NCBI GenBank assembly: GCA_002483445.1 | Contig: DLHY01000078.1 | Location: 1-64,000, forward strand | Length of the DNA stretch: 64,000 bases | Reading direction: 5' to 3' | Origin: Blastocatellia bacterium UBA7656 | GTDB taxonomy: Bacteria; Acidobacteriota; Blastocatellia; UBA7656 | Part shown: positions 9,227 through 18,982 of the stretch, in pieces | Layout of the letters: each line of letters starts with the position of its first letter | How positions within the stretch are numbered: the stretch's first letter is position 1 | Program-made: the position numbers and the translations under genes | Notes under the pieces: model-generated | Database searches by the model: none | What the model was told of the DNA's origin: nothing | What the model saw: only the letters and a program-made list of their open reading frames with translations

Positions 9227-9253
9227 AACAACAGGCTGGCAGACGGTTCTACA
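9227..9253. repeat. Decayed REP copy
   Basis: A partial REP (AACAGGCTGGCAGACGGTTC) with mismatches in its 3' arm, upstream of the M14 peptidase gene. It belongs to the same family as 7660-7682. Confidence 0.6.
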
Positions 9254-9278
9254 TCAACGACTCTGAGGAAAATCCATT

Positions 9279-11984
9279 ATGACCAAACTCGCAATCAGAT
9301 CGATCCTCTCTATCGCAACCCTGATCTTTGCGGCATCGAGCATAGCCGCGCAAACGCGGTTCGAATACTGGCCCGGCGCGAGCTATGACCCGGCAGCGCC
9401 GACTTTCGAGAAAGTGCTGGGCTACGATCCCGGCGAGCGCATCACTTCGCACGCGGGACTCATGAAATACATGGAAACGCTTGCAGCCTTCGCGCCTGAT
9501 CGCGTCCGACTCTTCGAATACGCCCGTTCGTGGGAGGGCCGAAAGCTGATTTACGTCGCCATAAGCTCTGAAGCCAATATCCGCCAGCTTGACCGCATTC
9601 GTGAAGGAATGAAAAAACTTTCGGAGCCTCGAACTACTCAAGCCCCGGAAGCGCGATCACTGATTTCATCGCTTCCGGCTGTCGTATGGCTCGGCTACGG
9701 AGTGCATGGAAATGAAATCTCTTCGCCCGACGCGGCCCTGCTTACGGCTTATCATCTGCTCGCCTCAAGAAACGATAAGATGGCCGAAGAGATTCTTTCC
9801 AAAGTCGTCCTTCTGATCGATCCGACGCAGAATCCCGACGGGCGAGACCGTTTCGTGCATAACTTCGAAATAGCCGAAGGACTCGAACCCGATGCAAGTC
9901 CGCTTGCAGCCGAGCATAACGAACCGTGGCCGGGAGGGAGGACGAATCATTATTATTTCGATTTGAACCGAGACTGGCTCGTCTCGACGCAGCCCGAAAC
10001 GCGCGGACGCATCAGGGCATTGCAGGAATGGTTCCCGCTCGTCTTCGTCGATCTTCACGAGATGGGGACGGATTCGACTTATTACTTCGCGCCCGAAGCT
10101 GTTCCCTATAATCCGCATCTCGCAAAAGATCAGCGCGCGAGTCTTGAACTCTTCGGCAAAAATAATTCGAAGTGGTTTGATCAGTTCGGATTCGAATACT
10201 TCACGCGCGAAGTCTACGACGCATTCTATCCGGGCTATGGCGCAAGCTGGCCCGCTTACTACGGCAGCGTCGCTATGACTTATGAACAGGCTTCGGTTCG
10301 CGGTCTGGTCGTCCGCCGAAGCGACGAAACCGTGATGCACTTTCGCGACAGCGTGCGCCATCATTTCGTGGCGTCAGTCTCGACGGCAGAGACGGCGGCG
10401 CGCAATCGCGAAAAACTTCTTAATGACTTCTGGCGCTACCGCCAGTCGGCCATCGAAGAAGGCAGCACAGAGCCGATCAAGACTTATATTCTTCCACGGC
10501 GCGGCGACACCTCGGCTGTGGATAAACTCGCGGCGGTGCTTTCGGAGCAGGGAATCGAAATCAAACGCGCGCCGACATCCGTTCGCGCCTGCGCCAGAGA
10601 GTTCCCCGCAGGCAGTTACATCATTTCGCTCGCGCAGCCCGCGAAGCGGCTCATCCGCAATCTGCTCGATACGAACGTGCCGATGGAAGAAGGATTCCTC
10701 AAAGAGCAGGAGCGAAGGCGAAAGCGAAAACTGCCTGATGAAATATATGACGTCACGGCGTGGTCGCTGCCGCTTCAATTCAATGTCGAAGCCGTGGCCT
10801 GTTCCGAAGCGGTGAGAGGAAATTTCGAAGAGTATAAACCCGCGCGAATTCCTGCGGGACGAGTGAATGGACAGGCAACGGTGGCCTATCTCGCGCCGTG
10901 GGGAACTCAGGCCGCCGGAAGATTGCTCGCTGCTTCATTGCGCGAGGGATTGAGAATTCTCAGCGCGGACAAATCCTTCACGATTCAAGGAAAGACTTAT
11001 CCTTCCGGCACGTTGATATTCAAAGTGAAAGACAATCCGTCGAATCTGCGCGAGACGCTTGAAAGACTGGCCGCGTCGTCGGGCGCGGAAGTTTTCGCGA
11101 CCGATACGGGCTGGGTCGAAGACGGAATCAACTTCGGAAGCCGTTATGTTTTTCATGTGCGAAAACCCGTGATCGCTCTCGCTTGGGACACGCCCGCGTC
11201 TGCAAATTCGGCGGGCCAGACTCGATTCGTGCTTGAACGTCAGTTCGGCTATCCGGTCACGCCTGTTCGCACACGGCAGTTGGCAACATCTGATCTGAGT
11301 CGATTTCAGGTCATCATACTGCCCGATGGCGGAGGTTACGCGGGCGTGTTCGGCGCTGACGGGATACGTCGTTTGAAAGAATGGGTAGCAGCGGGCGGCA
11401 CGCTCATCGCGCTCGGCAGCGGCGCGGTTTCGTTTCTTGCGGACGCAAACACCGCGTTGCTCGATACCGCGCAGGAAAATCTTTCGCGCGAAGGCAAGCC
11501 GGAAGTGAAACCAACTGATGCCAAACCGTCACCTACTGCGCGGGCATCCGGCAAACTGCTCGTGAGCGAAGAAGATTTCAACCGGGCGATTCAGCCTGAC
11601 ACTGAACCTCCCGACGAGATTGCAGGGGTATTGCTGAAAGCCCGCGTCGATCAGGAACACTGGATGACGGCGGGCGTCGGAAAATCGGTTCACGTTCTGG
11701 TATCGGGGCGGACGATCTTTTCGCCGATCAAAGTCGATAGAGGAGTCAACGCAGTTTATTTCGATGGGCCGGATCAGGTTCTCGCATCAGGTTATATGTG
11801 GGAAGAGAATCGAAAGCAGATGGCCTTCAAGCCTTTCCTTTTGGTTCAGAATCAGGGGCGCGGAGTGGTCGTAGGATTCACGGCAGACCCGAACTTCCGC
11901 GCTTACATGGACGGGTTGAATGTTTTGTTTCTAAACGCGGTTTTTCGCGGCCCTGCTCACGCGCGTCCGGCGACGGGGCAGTAA
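9279..11984 (+). CDS. Secreted M14 zinc carboxypeptidase with GATase-like C-terminal domain
   Basis: The signal peptide ends at about residue 24 (SIAAQ). The M14 peptidase domain follows: zinc ligands are seen in GVHGNEIS (HxxE) and FVDLHEMG (His), with NPDGRDRFVHN and DLNRDWL between them. From about residue 610 a second domain (VIALAWDT, VIILPDGGGY, LKEWVAAGGTLIALG) resembles the ThuA/class I glutamine amidotransferase fold seen in some large M14 proteins. Probably periplasmic or extracellular peptide breakdown. ATG at 9279 with GAGGAA about 8 nt upstream. Same strand as the S9 peptidase, but separated from it by a palindromic repeat. Confidence 0.9.
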   Translation: MTKLAIRSILSIATLIFAASSIAAQTRFEYWPGASYDPAAPTFEKVLGYDPGERITSHAGLMKYMETLAAFAPDRVRLFEYARSWEGRKLIYVAISSEANIRQLDRIREGMKKLSEPRTTQAPEARSLISSLPAVVWLGYGVHGNEISSPDAALLTAYHLLASRNDKMAEEILSKVVLLIDPTQNPDGRDRFVHNFEIAEGLEPDASPLAAEHNEPWPGGRTNHYYFDLNRDWLVSTQPETRGRIRALQEWFPLVFVDLHEMGTDSTYYFAPEAVPYNPHLAKDQRASLELFGKNNSKWFDQFGFEYFTREVYDAFYPGYGASWPAYYGSVAMTYEQASVRGLVVRRSDETVMHFRDSVRHHFVASVSTAETAARNREKLLNDFWRYRQSAIEEGSTEPIKTYILPRRGDTSAVDKLAAVLSEQGIEIKRAPTSVRACAREFPAGSYIISLAQPAKRLIRNLLDTNVPMEEGFLKEQERRRKRKLPDEIYDVTAWSLPLQFNVEAVACSEAVRGNFEEYKPARIPAGRVNGQATVAYLAPWGTQAAGRLLAASLREGLRILSADKSFTIQGKTYPSGTLIFKVKDNPSNLRETLERLAASSGAEVFATDTGWVEDGINFGSRYVFHVRKPVIALAWDTPASANSAGQTRFVLERQFGYPVTPVRTRQLATSDLSRFQVIILPDGGGYAGVFGADGIRRLKEWVAAGGTLIALGSGAVSFLADANTALLDTAQENLSREGKPEVKPTDAKPSPTARASGKLLVSEEDFNRAIQPDTEPPDEIAGVLLKARVDQEHWMTAGVGKSVHVLVSGRTIFSPIKVDRGVNAVYFDGPDQVLASGYMWEENRKQMAFKPFLLVQNQGRGVVVGFTADPNFRAYMDGLNVLFLNAVFRGPAHARPATGQ

Positions 11985-11990
11985 CAGGAG

Positions 11991-12061
11991 TGCGGAATGC
12001 GGAATGCGGAGTGTCGAATAAAGATCGCTTTCGTCTATTCCGCATTCTGCATTCCGCATTC
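11991..12061. repeat. Heptamer-built inverted repeat (GCGGAAT)
   Basis: Tandem GCGGAAT units at 11991-12020 face complementary ATTCCGC-type units at 12035-12061, making a strong stem-loop between the M14 and S9 peptidase genes. It may attenuate or end transcription of the first gene. Confidence 0.8.
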
Positions 12062-12081
12062 GATGAAGGGAGTTTTGAATC

Positions 12082-14121
12082 ATGACTAAACGAGCAACTT
12101 TATTTCTTGCGATCATCCTTTTGAGCGCGGGCGCGTTTCAATCGCTTGCATCGGATGGAGTCCGCCGAGCGCCGAGTGTCGATGATCTTTTACTGGTCAA
12201 ATCGGCGGGAGGAGCAAGAATCTCGCCTGACGGCGCGTGGGTCGCTTACACCGTGACCGAAGCCGATTTCAAACAGGATGCGTTCGTCACTCAAATATGG
12301 CTCGCTGATACGGCTACGGGGAGAACTTTTCAACTCACGCGAGGAGAAAAATCTTCTTCGAACTTCGACTGGTCGCCCGACAGTCGATGGCTTTCGTTTA
12401 CGAGCGCGCGCGCGGGAGACAAGAATCAACTTTTCGTCATCAACCCTGCGGGCGGCGAGGCCGTGCAACTCACGAAATCGGAAACCGCAGTCGGAGGATA
12501 TGCGTGGTCGCCCGATGGCCGCTTCATCGCTTTTTCTGCAACCGACGCGACGCCGAAAGCGATGAAGGAACGTAAAGAATATCTCGGCGATTATGAAGTG
12601 GTGCGCAGAGAGTACAATCACACGCACATCTGGACTATAGATGTGATGGAAGCGATGAAAGAACCGCAGGTGGGGAAGCAGCGCACGAAGGGGAAAGATT
12701 TCACCGTCAACGGTTTTTCATGGTCGCCCGATTCAACTCGTCTGGCTTTCAGCGCGCAGATGAATCCCGATCTGATTCAGGGCGCGACATCTGACGTTTA
12801 TGTTTTGAATATGGCTGATGACGCGGTGAAAAAAATAGTCTCGCAACCCGGCCCTGATGGTAATCCTCAGTGGTCGCCCGACGGGCGACAGATTCTCTTT
12901 TCAACCTACATGGGCAATCCGACATACTTTGCCAGCAATTCGCGACTGGCTGTCATTCCTTCGGATGGCGGCGCGATTCGTTCGCTGACTGATGGCTTCG
13001 ATGAGAATGCTGGATTCGTGGCGTGGAAGTCGGACGGGATTTATTTTTCCGCGCTTCAAAAGACCGCCTCGCATCTCTTCAAACTCAATCCTTCGACGCT
13101 TGCAATCACTCGCGTCACTGCGCCTGAAAATATCATGGCCGGAGGTTTTTCGTTCACGCGCGATGGTAAGCGAATGGCTTTCACCTCGCCGTCTCCGACT
13201 TCGCTCAATGAAGTTTTCATCTCTGACCTCCCGTTCAATCCGCGGCGGCTCACGAACATGACCGATCAGGTGAAGAATTTCGTGCTTGCCACGCGCGAAG
13301 TGATTTCGTGGAAAAGTCAGGACGGGGCGGAAATAGAAGGCGTGTTGATAAAGCCCGCCGATTTCGATCCGTCGAAGAAGCGCCCTCTGCTTTGCGTCAT
13401 TCACGGCGGCCCAACCGGGATTGATCGACCGACTCTGCTCGATGCGCGTTACTATCCTGCGGATATGTGGACGGCTCGCGGCGCGCTCGTCTTGAAAGTG
13501 AATTATCGAGGCAGCGCGGGCTATGGCGAGAAGTTCCGCAAGCTCAATGTTCGCAATCTCGGCGTAGGCGATGCGTGGGATGTGATTTCGGGCGTCGATC
13601 ATCTCATAGGCAAAGGATGGGTCGATCCAGCGAGAGTCGGCTGCATGGGATGGAGTCAGGGCGGATACATTTCGGCGTTTTTGACGACATCATCTGATCG
13701 TTTCAAGGCGATATCGGTTGGCGCGGGGATTTCCAACTGGGCGACTTACTACTACAACACGGACATCACGCCTTTCACGATCAACTATCTCGGCGACGAT
13801 CCGGCGGATGACGCGGAGATTTATCAGAAGACCTCGCCTATGACTTACATCAAGCGAGCGAAGACGCCTACATTGATTCAGCACGGCGAATTCGACCGAA
13901 GGGTGCCTATCCCGAACGCTTACGAGTTAAGGCAGGGGCTTGAAGACCGAGGCGTGGCGGTCGAGATGGTCGTCTACAAGGGCTATGGTCACGGCATAAC
14001 GAAACCGAAATCGATGCGAGCCGTGATGCAGCACAACCTCGCGTGGTTCGGTCATTATATCTTCGGCGACCCGCGACCTGATTTGACCGCGCCTGCTGTG
14101 GCTGAAAAAGATGGAAAGTAG
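12082..14121 (+). CDS. S9 family (prolyl oligopeptidase-type) serine peptidase, secreted
   Basis: A signal peptide of about 25 residues is followed by a TolB-like beta-propeller (repeated WSPDGR/WSPDS units, about residues 30-400) and an alpha/beta-hydrolase domain. The nucleophile is the Ser in GCMGWSQGGY, and the catalytic His is probably in GYGHGI near the end. The oxyanion region is VIHGGP. This is the domain order of dipeptidyl/acylaminoacyl peptidases of family S9. It likely trims peptides outside the cytoplasm, in the same role as the upstream M14 enzyme. Confidence 0.92.
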   Translation: MTKRATLFLAIILLSAGAFQSLASDGVRRAPSVDDLLLVKSAGGARISPDGAWVAYTVTEADFKQDAFVTQIWLADTATGRTFQLTRGEKSSSNFDWSPDSRWLSFTSARAGDKNQLFVINPAGGEAVQLTKSETAVGGYAWSPDGRFIAFSATDATPKAMKERKEYLGDYEVVRREYNHTHIWTIDVMEAMKEPQVGKQRTKGKDFTVNGFSWSPDSTRLAFSAQMNPDLIQGATSDVYVLNMADDAVKKIVSQPGPDGNPQWSPDGRQILFSTYMGNPTYFASNSRLAVIPSDGGAIRSLTDGFDENAGFVAWKSDGIYFSALQKTASHLFKLNPSTLAITRVTAPENIMAGGFSFTRDGKRMAFTSPSPTSLNEVFISDLPFNPRRLTNMTDQVKNFVLATREVISWKSQDGAEIEGVLIKPADFDPSKKRPLLCVIHGGPTGIDRPTLLDARYYPADMWTARGALVLKVNYRGSAGYGEKFRKLNVRNLGVGDAWDVISGVDHLIGKGWVDPARVGCMGWSQGGYISAFLTTSSDRFKAISVGAGISNWATYYYNTDITPFTINYLGDDPADDAEIYQKTSPMTYIKRAKTPTLIQHGEFDRRVPIPNAYELRQGLEDRGVAVEMVVYKGYGHGITKPKSMRAVMQHNLAWFGHYIFGDPRPDLTAPAVAEKDGK

Positions 14122-14183
14122 AATAAGGCAAAAGACCGGGGAGGCGGTCTAAGTCGAAATTTCTGGTCTTTAGGTGGAAGCAG

Positions 14184-14231
14184 AAAGGTAAAAGGCAGAC
14201 CTTCTTTTGCCTTTTACCTTTTGCCTTTTTA
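14184..14231. terminator. Bidirectional hairpin terminator built of heptamers
   Basis: AAAGGTAAAAGGCA pairs with TGCCTTTTACCTTT, and the arms themselves are 7-mer units (AAAGGTA, AAAGGCA; TTGCCTT, TTACCTT). A T-rich end follows on the plus strand. It lies between the convergent S9 peptidase and peroxiredoxin genes, so it can serve both. Confidence 0.8.
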
Positions 14232-14234
14232 CTT

Positions 14235-14870
14235 CTAACTGCCCGGTTGCTTGACGATGCGCAGGTAAGGTTTGAGAGTCTTCCACCCTTCGGGAAATTT
14301 CTCCTTAGCCTGTTCATCTGAAAGAGCGGGAACGATGATGCAGTCATCGCCGTGCCTCCAGTTGACAGGCGTTGCCACCTGATGATTCGCGGTGAGTTGA
14401 AGCGAATCGATGACGCGAAGTACTTCTTCGAAGTTGCGCCCGGTGCTTGCCGGATAAGTAATCGTGAGCTTCACTTTTTTGTCCGGGCCTATGACGAAGA
14501 CTGAGCGGACTGTGAAGTTATCGCTGGCGTTGGGATGGATCATATCGTAAAGCTGAGAGACGTTGCGATCCGGGTCAGCGATCAGCGGGAAGTTGAGCGC
14601 GTGTCCCTGAGTCTCGGCGATATCTCCGACCCAGCCTTTGTGCGATTCCAGCGGGTCTACGCTCAGACCGATGACCTTGACATTGCGACGGTCGAATTCG
14701 GATTTGAGACGGGCGACCTCGCCCAGTTCCGTCGTGCAGACGGGCGTGAAATCCTTTGGGTGTGAAAACAGAACTGCCCAACTGTTGCCTATCCACTCGT
14801 GGAAGTGAACAGCGCCATCGGTGGTCTCAGCGGTGAAATCGGGAGCGGTGTCGCCTAAACGAATAGCCAT
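14235..14870 (-). CDS. Peroxiredoxin, 1-Cys (Prx6) type
   Basis: Thiol peroxidase. The peroxidatic Cys is in HPKDFTPVCTTELGE at about residue 45, and there is no CP-type resolving Cys in the usual C-terminal position (one Cys, DDC, lies near residue 175). The long C-terminal extension with TPVNWRHGDDCIIVP and the roughly 210-residue length are typical of the Prx6 group, which reduces peroxides with external thiols. ATG at 14870 with AAGGAG 8 nt upstream. Single gene, convergent with the S9 peptidase. Confidence 0.93.
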   Translation of the reverse strand: MAIRLGDTAPDFTAETTDGAVHFHEWIGNSWAVLFSHPKDFTPVCTTELGEVARLKSEFDRRNVKVIGLSVDPLESHKGWVGDIAETQGHALNFPLIADPDRNVSQLYDMIHPNASDNFTVRSVFVIGPDKKVKLTITYPASTGRNFEEVLRVIDSLQLTANHQVATPVNWRHGDDCIIVPALSDEQAKEKFPEGWKTLKPYLRIVKQPGS

Positions 14871-15220
14871 AGCTTGATTCTCCTTTCGGGTCTCGATGTT
14901 GATTATTCATAAGCTCGCCTCAAGGTATCAACATAATGTAAGTCAGGATTGGCTCGCCTCAACGCCGGGGAGTATAGCACAGAAGTTTTTAGACTCGCAC
15001 CTCCTGTCACGCGGCTCAATTCTGATCAAGGGCTGAAATCCAATTGTTTCGAATGTAACGTATACAGCGAGGCACCATCGAATGCGCCCCTGAAGAAGAT
15101 CATCGTTGAGCCGGAACCCGAACGGGGAAATCGATCCCGCAAAATCGAGGATTCGAATCGCGCTGCCGTTCGGATTATGACTTCAACACTGCGCTCAATC
15201 AATTGGAGGAGGATCAGCCT
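14871..15220. other. Intergenic region between divergent genes
   Basis: Divergent 5' regions of the peroxiredoxin and HD-GYP genes. I see no gene, no long palindrome and no convincing -35/-10 pair in it. Confidence 0.5.
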
Positions 15221-16645
15221 ATGACCGTTCACTATATTGCTGCGAAACCAAATGTCGTTCAACCAGGTGTCAGCCAAAAAGATTTGCCCCCTGCTGACAC
15301 GCCGAGAGTGAGACTGTCGCAGGTCATTTCAGCCCTCTCCTACGCCTTGGATATGACGGAGGGCCAGCCTACTGGTCACGCCATAAGAAGCTGCATCATC
15401 GGGATGCGATTGGCCTCAGAGATCAGATTGCCTGCGGCCAAACTTTCCGCGCTCTTCTATGCACTGCTGCTGAAAGACTCAGGATGCTCCAGCAATGCCG
15501 GAAGAGTCTGCTCGCTTTTCGGCGCGGACGATTTGACCGTCAAGCGAAATTTCAAGACAGTCGACTGGTCGCGATTTTCGCAGTCCTTGGGATATGTCGC
15601 GCGCAATGTTTCTCCTAACGCTTCGCCCGTGCAGCGCGCACTTCGAATGATGTCTCTGGCATTCGAGGGGCAGAAGGCCGCGAAGGATATAGTTCAGATT
15701 CGTTGCGAGCGCGGCGAGCAGATCGCTCGAATGCTCGATCTCCCGGAAGAAACGGCGCGAGCGATCCGGTCGCTCGATGAACACTGGGACGGACACGGCC
15801 ATCCCGATGGCTTGAAAGGAAAAGACATCCCGCTGTTGTCGCGCATACTCGGCCTCGCGCAAACGGTGGAAGTTTTCTTTACGACCTATGGCCTCGGCGC
15901 AGCTTTCGATATGTTGCAGGAACGCCGCGGGACGTGGTTCGACCCGACGCTCGTCGATGCCTTTTTGCCAGTGCGCGCGGATCGCGCTTTCTGGGATCGA
16001 CTCAAATACGATGACCTTCAGGAGCAGATCGTCGGGCTTGAGCCGGAAGACCGCGTGCTGATAGCCGATGATGCGCGCGTCGACCGCATCGCCGAGGCAT
16101 TCGCAAAAGTAGTCGATGCAAAGTCTTCCTGGACATACCGCCATTCGGAAAACGTCGCCGAGATAGCCGTCGGCATTGGCGAAATTCTCTCTCTGCCCGC
16201 AAACGAACTGCGCAAACTCCGCCGCGCCGCCCTGCTTCACGATATTGGAAAGCTCGGCATATCGAATCTGATTCTCGACAAGGCAGGCCCGCTGACTGAC
16301 GAGGAGCGAGACGAGATGAAAGGTCACGCCCGCAAGACCAGAGAGATTCTCGCCCGCATCAGTTGCTTCAGCGAGATAGCCACGCTTGCCGCTTCTCATC
16401 ACGAACGATTGGACGGAACGGGGTACTATCAGGGGCTTGAAGGAGATTCGATTTCCACATTGGCGCGAATCCTGACCGTTGCCGATATCTATGATGCTTT
16501 GACTTCTGATCGCCCCTATCGTCGCGCTTCAACCCGTGAAGAAGCCCTTGAGATTATGCGAAGGGATGTAGGAGCGGCGCTGTGTCGGCGGGCCTTCACC
16601 GGATTGGATCTCTTTTTGAGAAAGCATCGCTATGGAGTTGATTGA
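15221..16645 (+). CDS. HD-GYP domain protein (putative c-di-GMP phosphodiesterase)
   Basis: The C-terminal half is a complete HD-GYP domain: LLHDIGKLGIS, HHERLDGTGYYQGL, and DIYDALTSDRPYR. These carry the HD and GYP-type residues of cyclic-di-GMP phosphodiesterases. The N-terminal half looks like a second, degenerate copy: ALLLKDSG stands where LLHDIG is expected, and DEHWDGHGHPDGLKG replaces HHERLDGTGYP. No receiver or membrane domain is seen. ATG at 15221 with GGAGGAGG upstream. It ends 17 bp from the convergent methyltransferase gene. Confidence 0.88.
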   Translation: MTVHYIAAKPNVVQPGVSQKDLPPADTPRVRLSQVISALSYALDMTEGQPTGHAIRSCIIGMRLASEIRLPAAKLSALFYALLLKDSGCSSNAGRVCSLFGADDLTVKRNFKTVDWSRFSQSLGYVARNVSPNASPVQRALRMMSLAFEGQKAAKDIVQIRCERGEQIARMLDLPEETARAIRSLDEHWDGHGHPDGLKGKDIPLLSRILGLAQTVEVFFTTYGLGAAFDMLQERRGTWFDPTLVDAFLPVRADRAFWDRLKYDDLQEQIVGLEPEDRVLIADDARVDRIAEAFAKVVDAKSSWTYRHSENVAEIAVGIGEILSLPANELRKLRRAALLHDIGKLGISNLILDKAGPLTDEERDEMKGHARKTREILARISCFSEIATLAASHHERLDGTGYYQGLEGDSISTLARILTVADIYDALTSDRPYRRASTREEALEIMRRDVGAALCRRAFTGLDLFLRKHRYGVD

Positions 16646-16662
16646 TGCCGCGAACGTCCGAC

Positions 16663-17502
16663 TTATTTCTTCCCGCTGACGATAATCGCTTCAGCGGGAA
16701 AGCTCATCTGATCGTTCGGGAAATAAGAGCGAGAGGCTTCTTTCAAATCAATCACAAGCGCGCGAATTCGATCCTCAGACAATTGTTTGAGCTTGTCTCT
16801 GAGCGATTCGCTCATCTCCGAGCGCAGGAGCCAGAACTCTTCAAACGAGACAGGAGTATCGATTTGAAACTTGAGAATTCGTTCTTTCACATCAACTGCT
16901 CTCGCCTGCGTGAGAAGTCCTGCAAGTTTGCCCGACTCGGCGAAGCGAAATGCGCCGGGAGAATCGGGGCCTTCAGGCGGTGATTCAATGTAACGTGACA
17001 GCGCTTCAGTGACGGTGCCGAAGAATGGATTGAACTGGCGGTCGCGCCAGACGGCAAAAGCGATACTGCCCGCGGGTTTGACGACGCGAAGCATTTCGCT
17101 AATTCCGGCAAGCGGGTCGGGGAAGAACATCACGCCGAGCCTTGAGACTGCGCGATCAAACGATTCGCTTTCGAAGGGAAGCTGATCAGCCGCGCATTGT
17201 TGAAATGAGATGTTGGTGAGTTGGAGCTTTTTTGATTCGCGTCGGGCAGCCTCGACCATTTCACTTGCGATGTCTGTGCAAACGACTGATCCCCGCGCTC
17301 CGACAATTTCGGAGATAGTCAGCGAAGGCTCGCCCGCGCCGCCCGCGACATCAATGACTCGATGGCCTTCACAGATCGCGGCCTCTTCGATCAGGGCGCG
17401 AGTGATCGGCGCAAACATCCGCCGAATTGCGGGGCGGTGTTTTTCCCAGTAAGGCGCAGACTCGCGCCATGCGTTGACGACTTCATCAGGTGATTGGGTC
17501 AT
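16663..17502 (-). CDS. Class I SAM-dependent methyltransferase
   Basis: UbiE/Methyltransf_11-like protein: motif I VIDVAGGAGEP at about residue 48, VVCTDIASEMVEAAR for the acidic ribose-binding residue, FDRAVSRLGVMFFPDP and LRVVKPAGSIAF later. The C-terminal third is helical. Substrate unknown. It lies 13 nt downstream of the ketosynthase gene on the same strand, so co-transcription is likely and a role on a lipid or polyketide-type product is possible. Confidence 0.85.
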   Translation of the reverse strand: MTQSPDEVVNAWRESAPYWEKHRPAIRRMFAPITRALIEEAAICEGHRVIDVAGGAGEPSLTISEIVGARGSVVCTDIASEMVEAARRESKKLQLTNISFQQCAADQLPFESESFDRAVSRLGVMFFPDPLAGISEMLRVVKPAGSIAFAVWRDRQFNPFFGTVTEALSRYIESPPEGPDSPGAFRFAESGKLAGLLTQARAVDVKERILKFQIDTPVSFEEFWLLRSEMSESLRDKLKQLSEDRIRALVIDLKEASRSYFPNDQMSFPAEAIIVSGKK

Positions 17503-17515
17503 GTGGGTATCAAAC

Positions 17516-18790
17516 TTAGGCTCTCGAAAATTTCCTGAATACCATCGCGGAGTTCTTCGAGCCGAATGCTATGCAGTTGCAAAGAGCCGTGTCTATCCGC
17601 ATCTCGCGCCCGCGATTGGGAACATAATCGAGGTCGCATTCCGCGTCGGGCGTCTCGACATTGATAGTCGGCGGAGCGAAGTTGTGCTGCATTGCCATCA
17701 ACGTCGCCACCGCGCCTGCCGCCCCCGATGCTCCCTGCGGATGGCCTATCATCGATTTCGTAGAGCTTGACGGTATCCGCGTCGCCCGGTCGCCGAAAGC
17801 CATTCGCACCGCAGCCGATTCCACTCGGTCGTTGATCTTCGTAGCCGTTCCATGCAGATTCAGATAATCGATTTCTTCGGTCGTCAGCCCCGCGCTCTCA
17901 ATGGCCTGACTCATCGCGCGCGCTGCGTCGGCGCCCGTCGGCGCGATCTGAACCCGATGGTATGCGTCGCAGGTCGAAGCGTAGCCTGCGACTTCGGCGT
18001 ATATCTTCGCGCCGCGTTTTATCGCCGCTTCCATCTCTTCGAAGACCAGTATCCACGCGCCTTCGCCCAGCACGAACCCGTCGCGGTCTGCGTTGAACGG
18101 GCGCGACGCTCGCGCCGGGTCAGCGTTCCACTTCGTCGTCACCGTTCCCATGCGACAAAAAGCGGTCATCAGCCCGAACGTTATGCACGCTTCTATTCCG
18201 CCCGTTACGGCCCTCTCCATCTGGCCGAGTCTTATGGCGTTCATCGCGTAGCCCATAGCATCGGTCGAGCTTGTGCAGCCGGTCGAAAGCACATGGCTGC
18301 ATCCGTGAATGCGGAAGTGCATGTTGATTTCGCTCGACAGCATCCCGACAAACGAAGCGACAATCGAGTAGGGACTGACCCGTCGATAGGCCGCGTCGTG
18401 ATCGTTGCGATCATAGTATTGCCTGTATTGCCGCTCGGCGAATTCTATTCCGCCCGCGCCCGTGCCGACGATGACGCCCGTCTGTTGTCGCTCCAGGTCG
18501 GAGAGCGATTCGAAATCAATGCCCGCGTCTGCGGCGGCTTCTTCGACGGCGTAGAACGCCATCGGGACTGCGCGCTGCACGCGGTCACGATCCTTTTTGG
18601 AGATGTAGCGGTCGAAGTCGAAGTCTTTGACTTCGGCGGCCACTTTGCACGAAAGCTTTTCAGCGTCGAAGAGCGTGATAGGGCCTGTGCCGCTCACTCC
18701 CGCCGATGTAGCTCTCCAGTAATTTTCCCGTCCTGTGCCGTTCGGACTGACTGCTCCCATTCCGGTGACAACAACGCGCTTCAAATCCAT
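17516..18790 (-). CDS. Beta-ketoacyl-ACP synthase (KAS II-like), divergent
   Basis: Full-length thiolase-fold condensing enzyme of FabF type. The active-site Cys is in STGCTSSTDAMGYA, the two His in LHGTAT and IGHPQGASG, and the conserved Lys in STKSMIGH. It departs from housekeeping FabF at the Cys loop (normally TACA) and the C-terminal gate (FGSKNSA in place of FGFGGTNA), suggesting a specialised chain rather than general fatty acid synthesis. ATG at 18790 with GGAGGAG. Forms a probable two-gene unit with the methyltransferase; no acyl carrier protein is nearby. Confidence 0.88.
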   Translation of the reverse strand: MDLKRVVVTGMGAVSPNGTGRENYWRATSAGVSGTGPITLFDAEKLSCKVAAEVKDFDFDRYISKKDRDRVQRAVPMAFYAVEEAAADAGIDFESLSDLERQQTGVIVGTGAGGIEFAERQYRQYYDRNDHDAAYRRVSPYSIVASFVGMLSSEINMHFRIHGCSHVLSTGCTSSTDAMGYAMNAIRLGQMERAVTGGIEACITFGLMTAFCRMGTVTTKWNADPARASRPFNADRDGFVLGEGAWILVFEEMEAAIKRGAKIYAEVAGYASTCDAYHRVQIAPTGADAARAMSQAIESAGLTTEEIDYLNLHGTATKINDRVESAAVRMAFGDRATRIPSSSTKSMIGHPQGASGAAGAVATLMAMQHNFAPPTINVETPDAECDLDYVPNRGREMRIDTALCNCIAFGSKNSAMVFRKFSRA

Positions 18791-18808
18791 AGAGGCTCCT
18801 CCGAAAAT

Positions 18809-18884
18809 GTACAGCAGGCTGGCAGCCTGCTGCTCCCCCGATTTCCATACCTTCCAGTCATGCGCAACCTGGCAGGTCGCGCTA
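18809..18884. repeat. REP pair (BIME), second half decayed
   Basis: Intact palindrome CAGGCTGGCAGCCTG at about 18809-18832 and a degraded facing copy at 18863-18884 (AACCTGGCAGGTCGCGCTAC), with the family spacer between. It lies just upstream of the ketosynthase ribosome-binding site. Confidence 0.75.
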
Positions 18885-18982
18885 CATCAAGACCCCCTTG
18901 AAATGTGTCCGCTTCGTTGGCCTGTATTCTAAGTCAACAGAGATGATTTAGCCATGTCGAGAGGTTGATCGCGGAATCCCGC

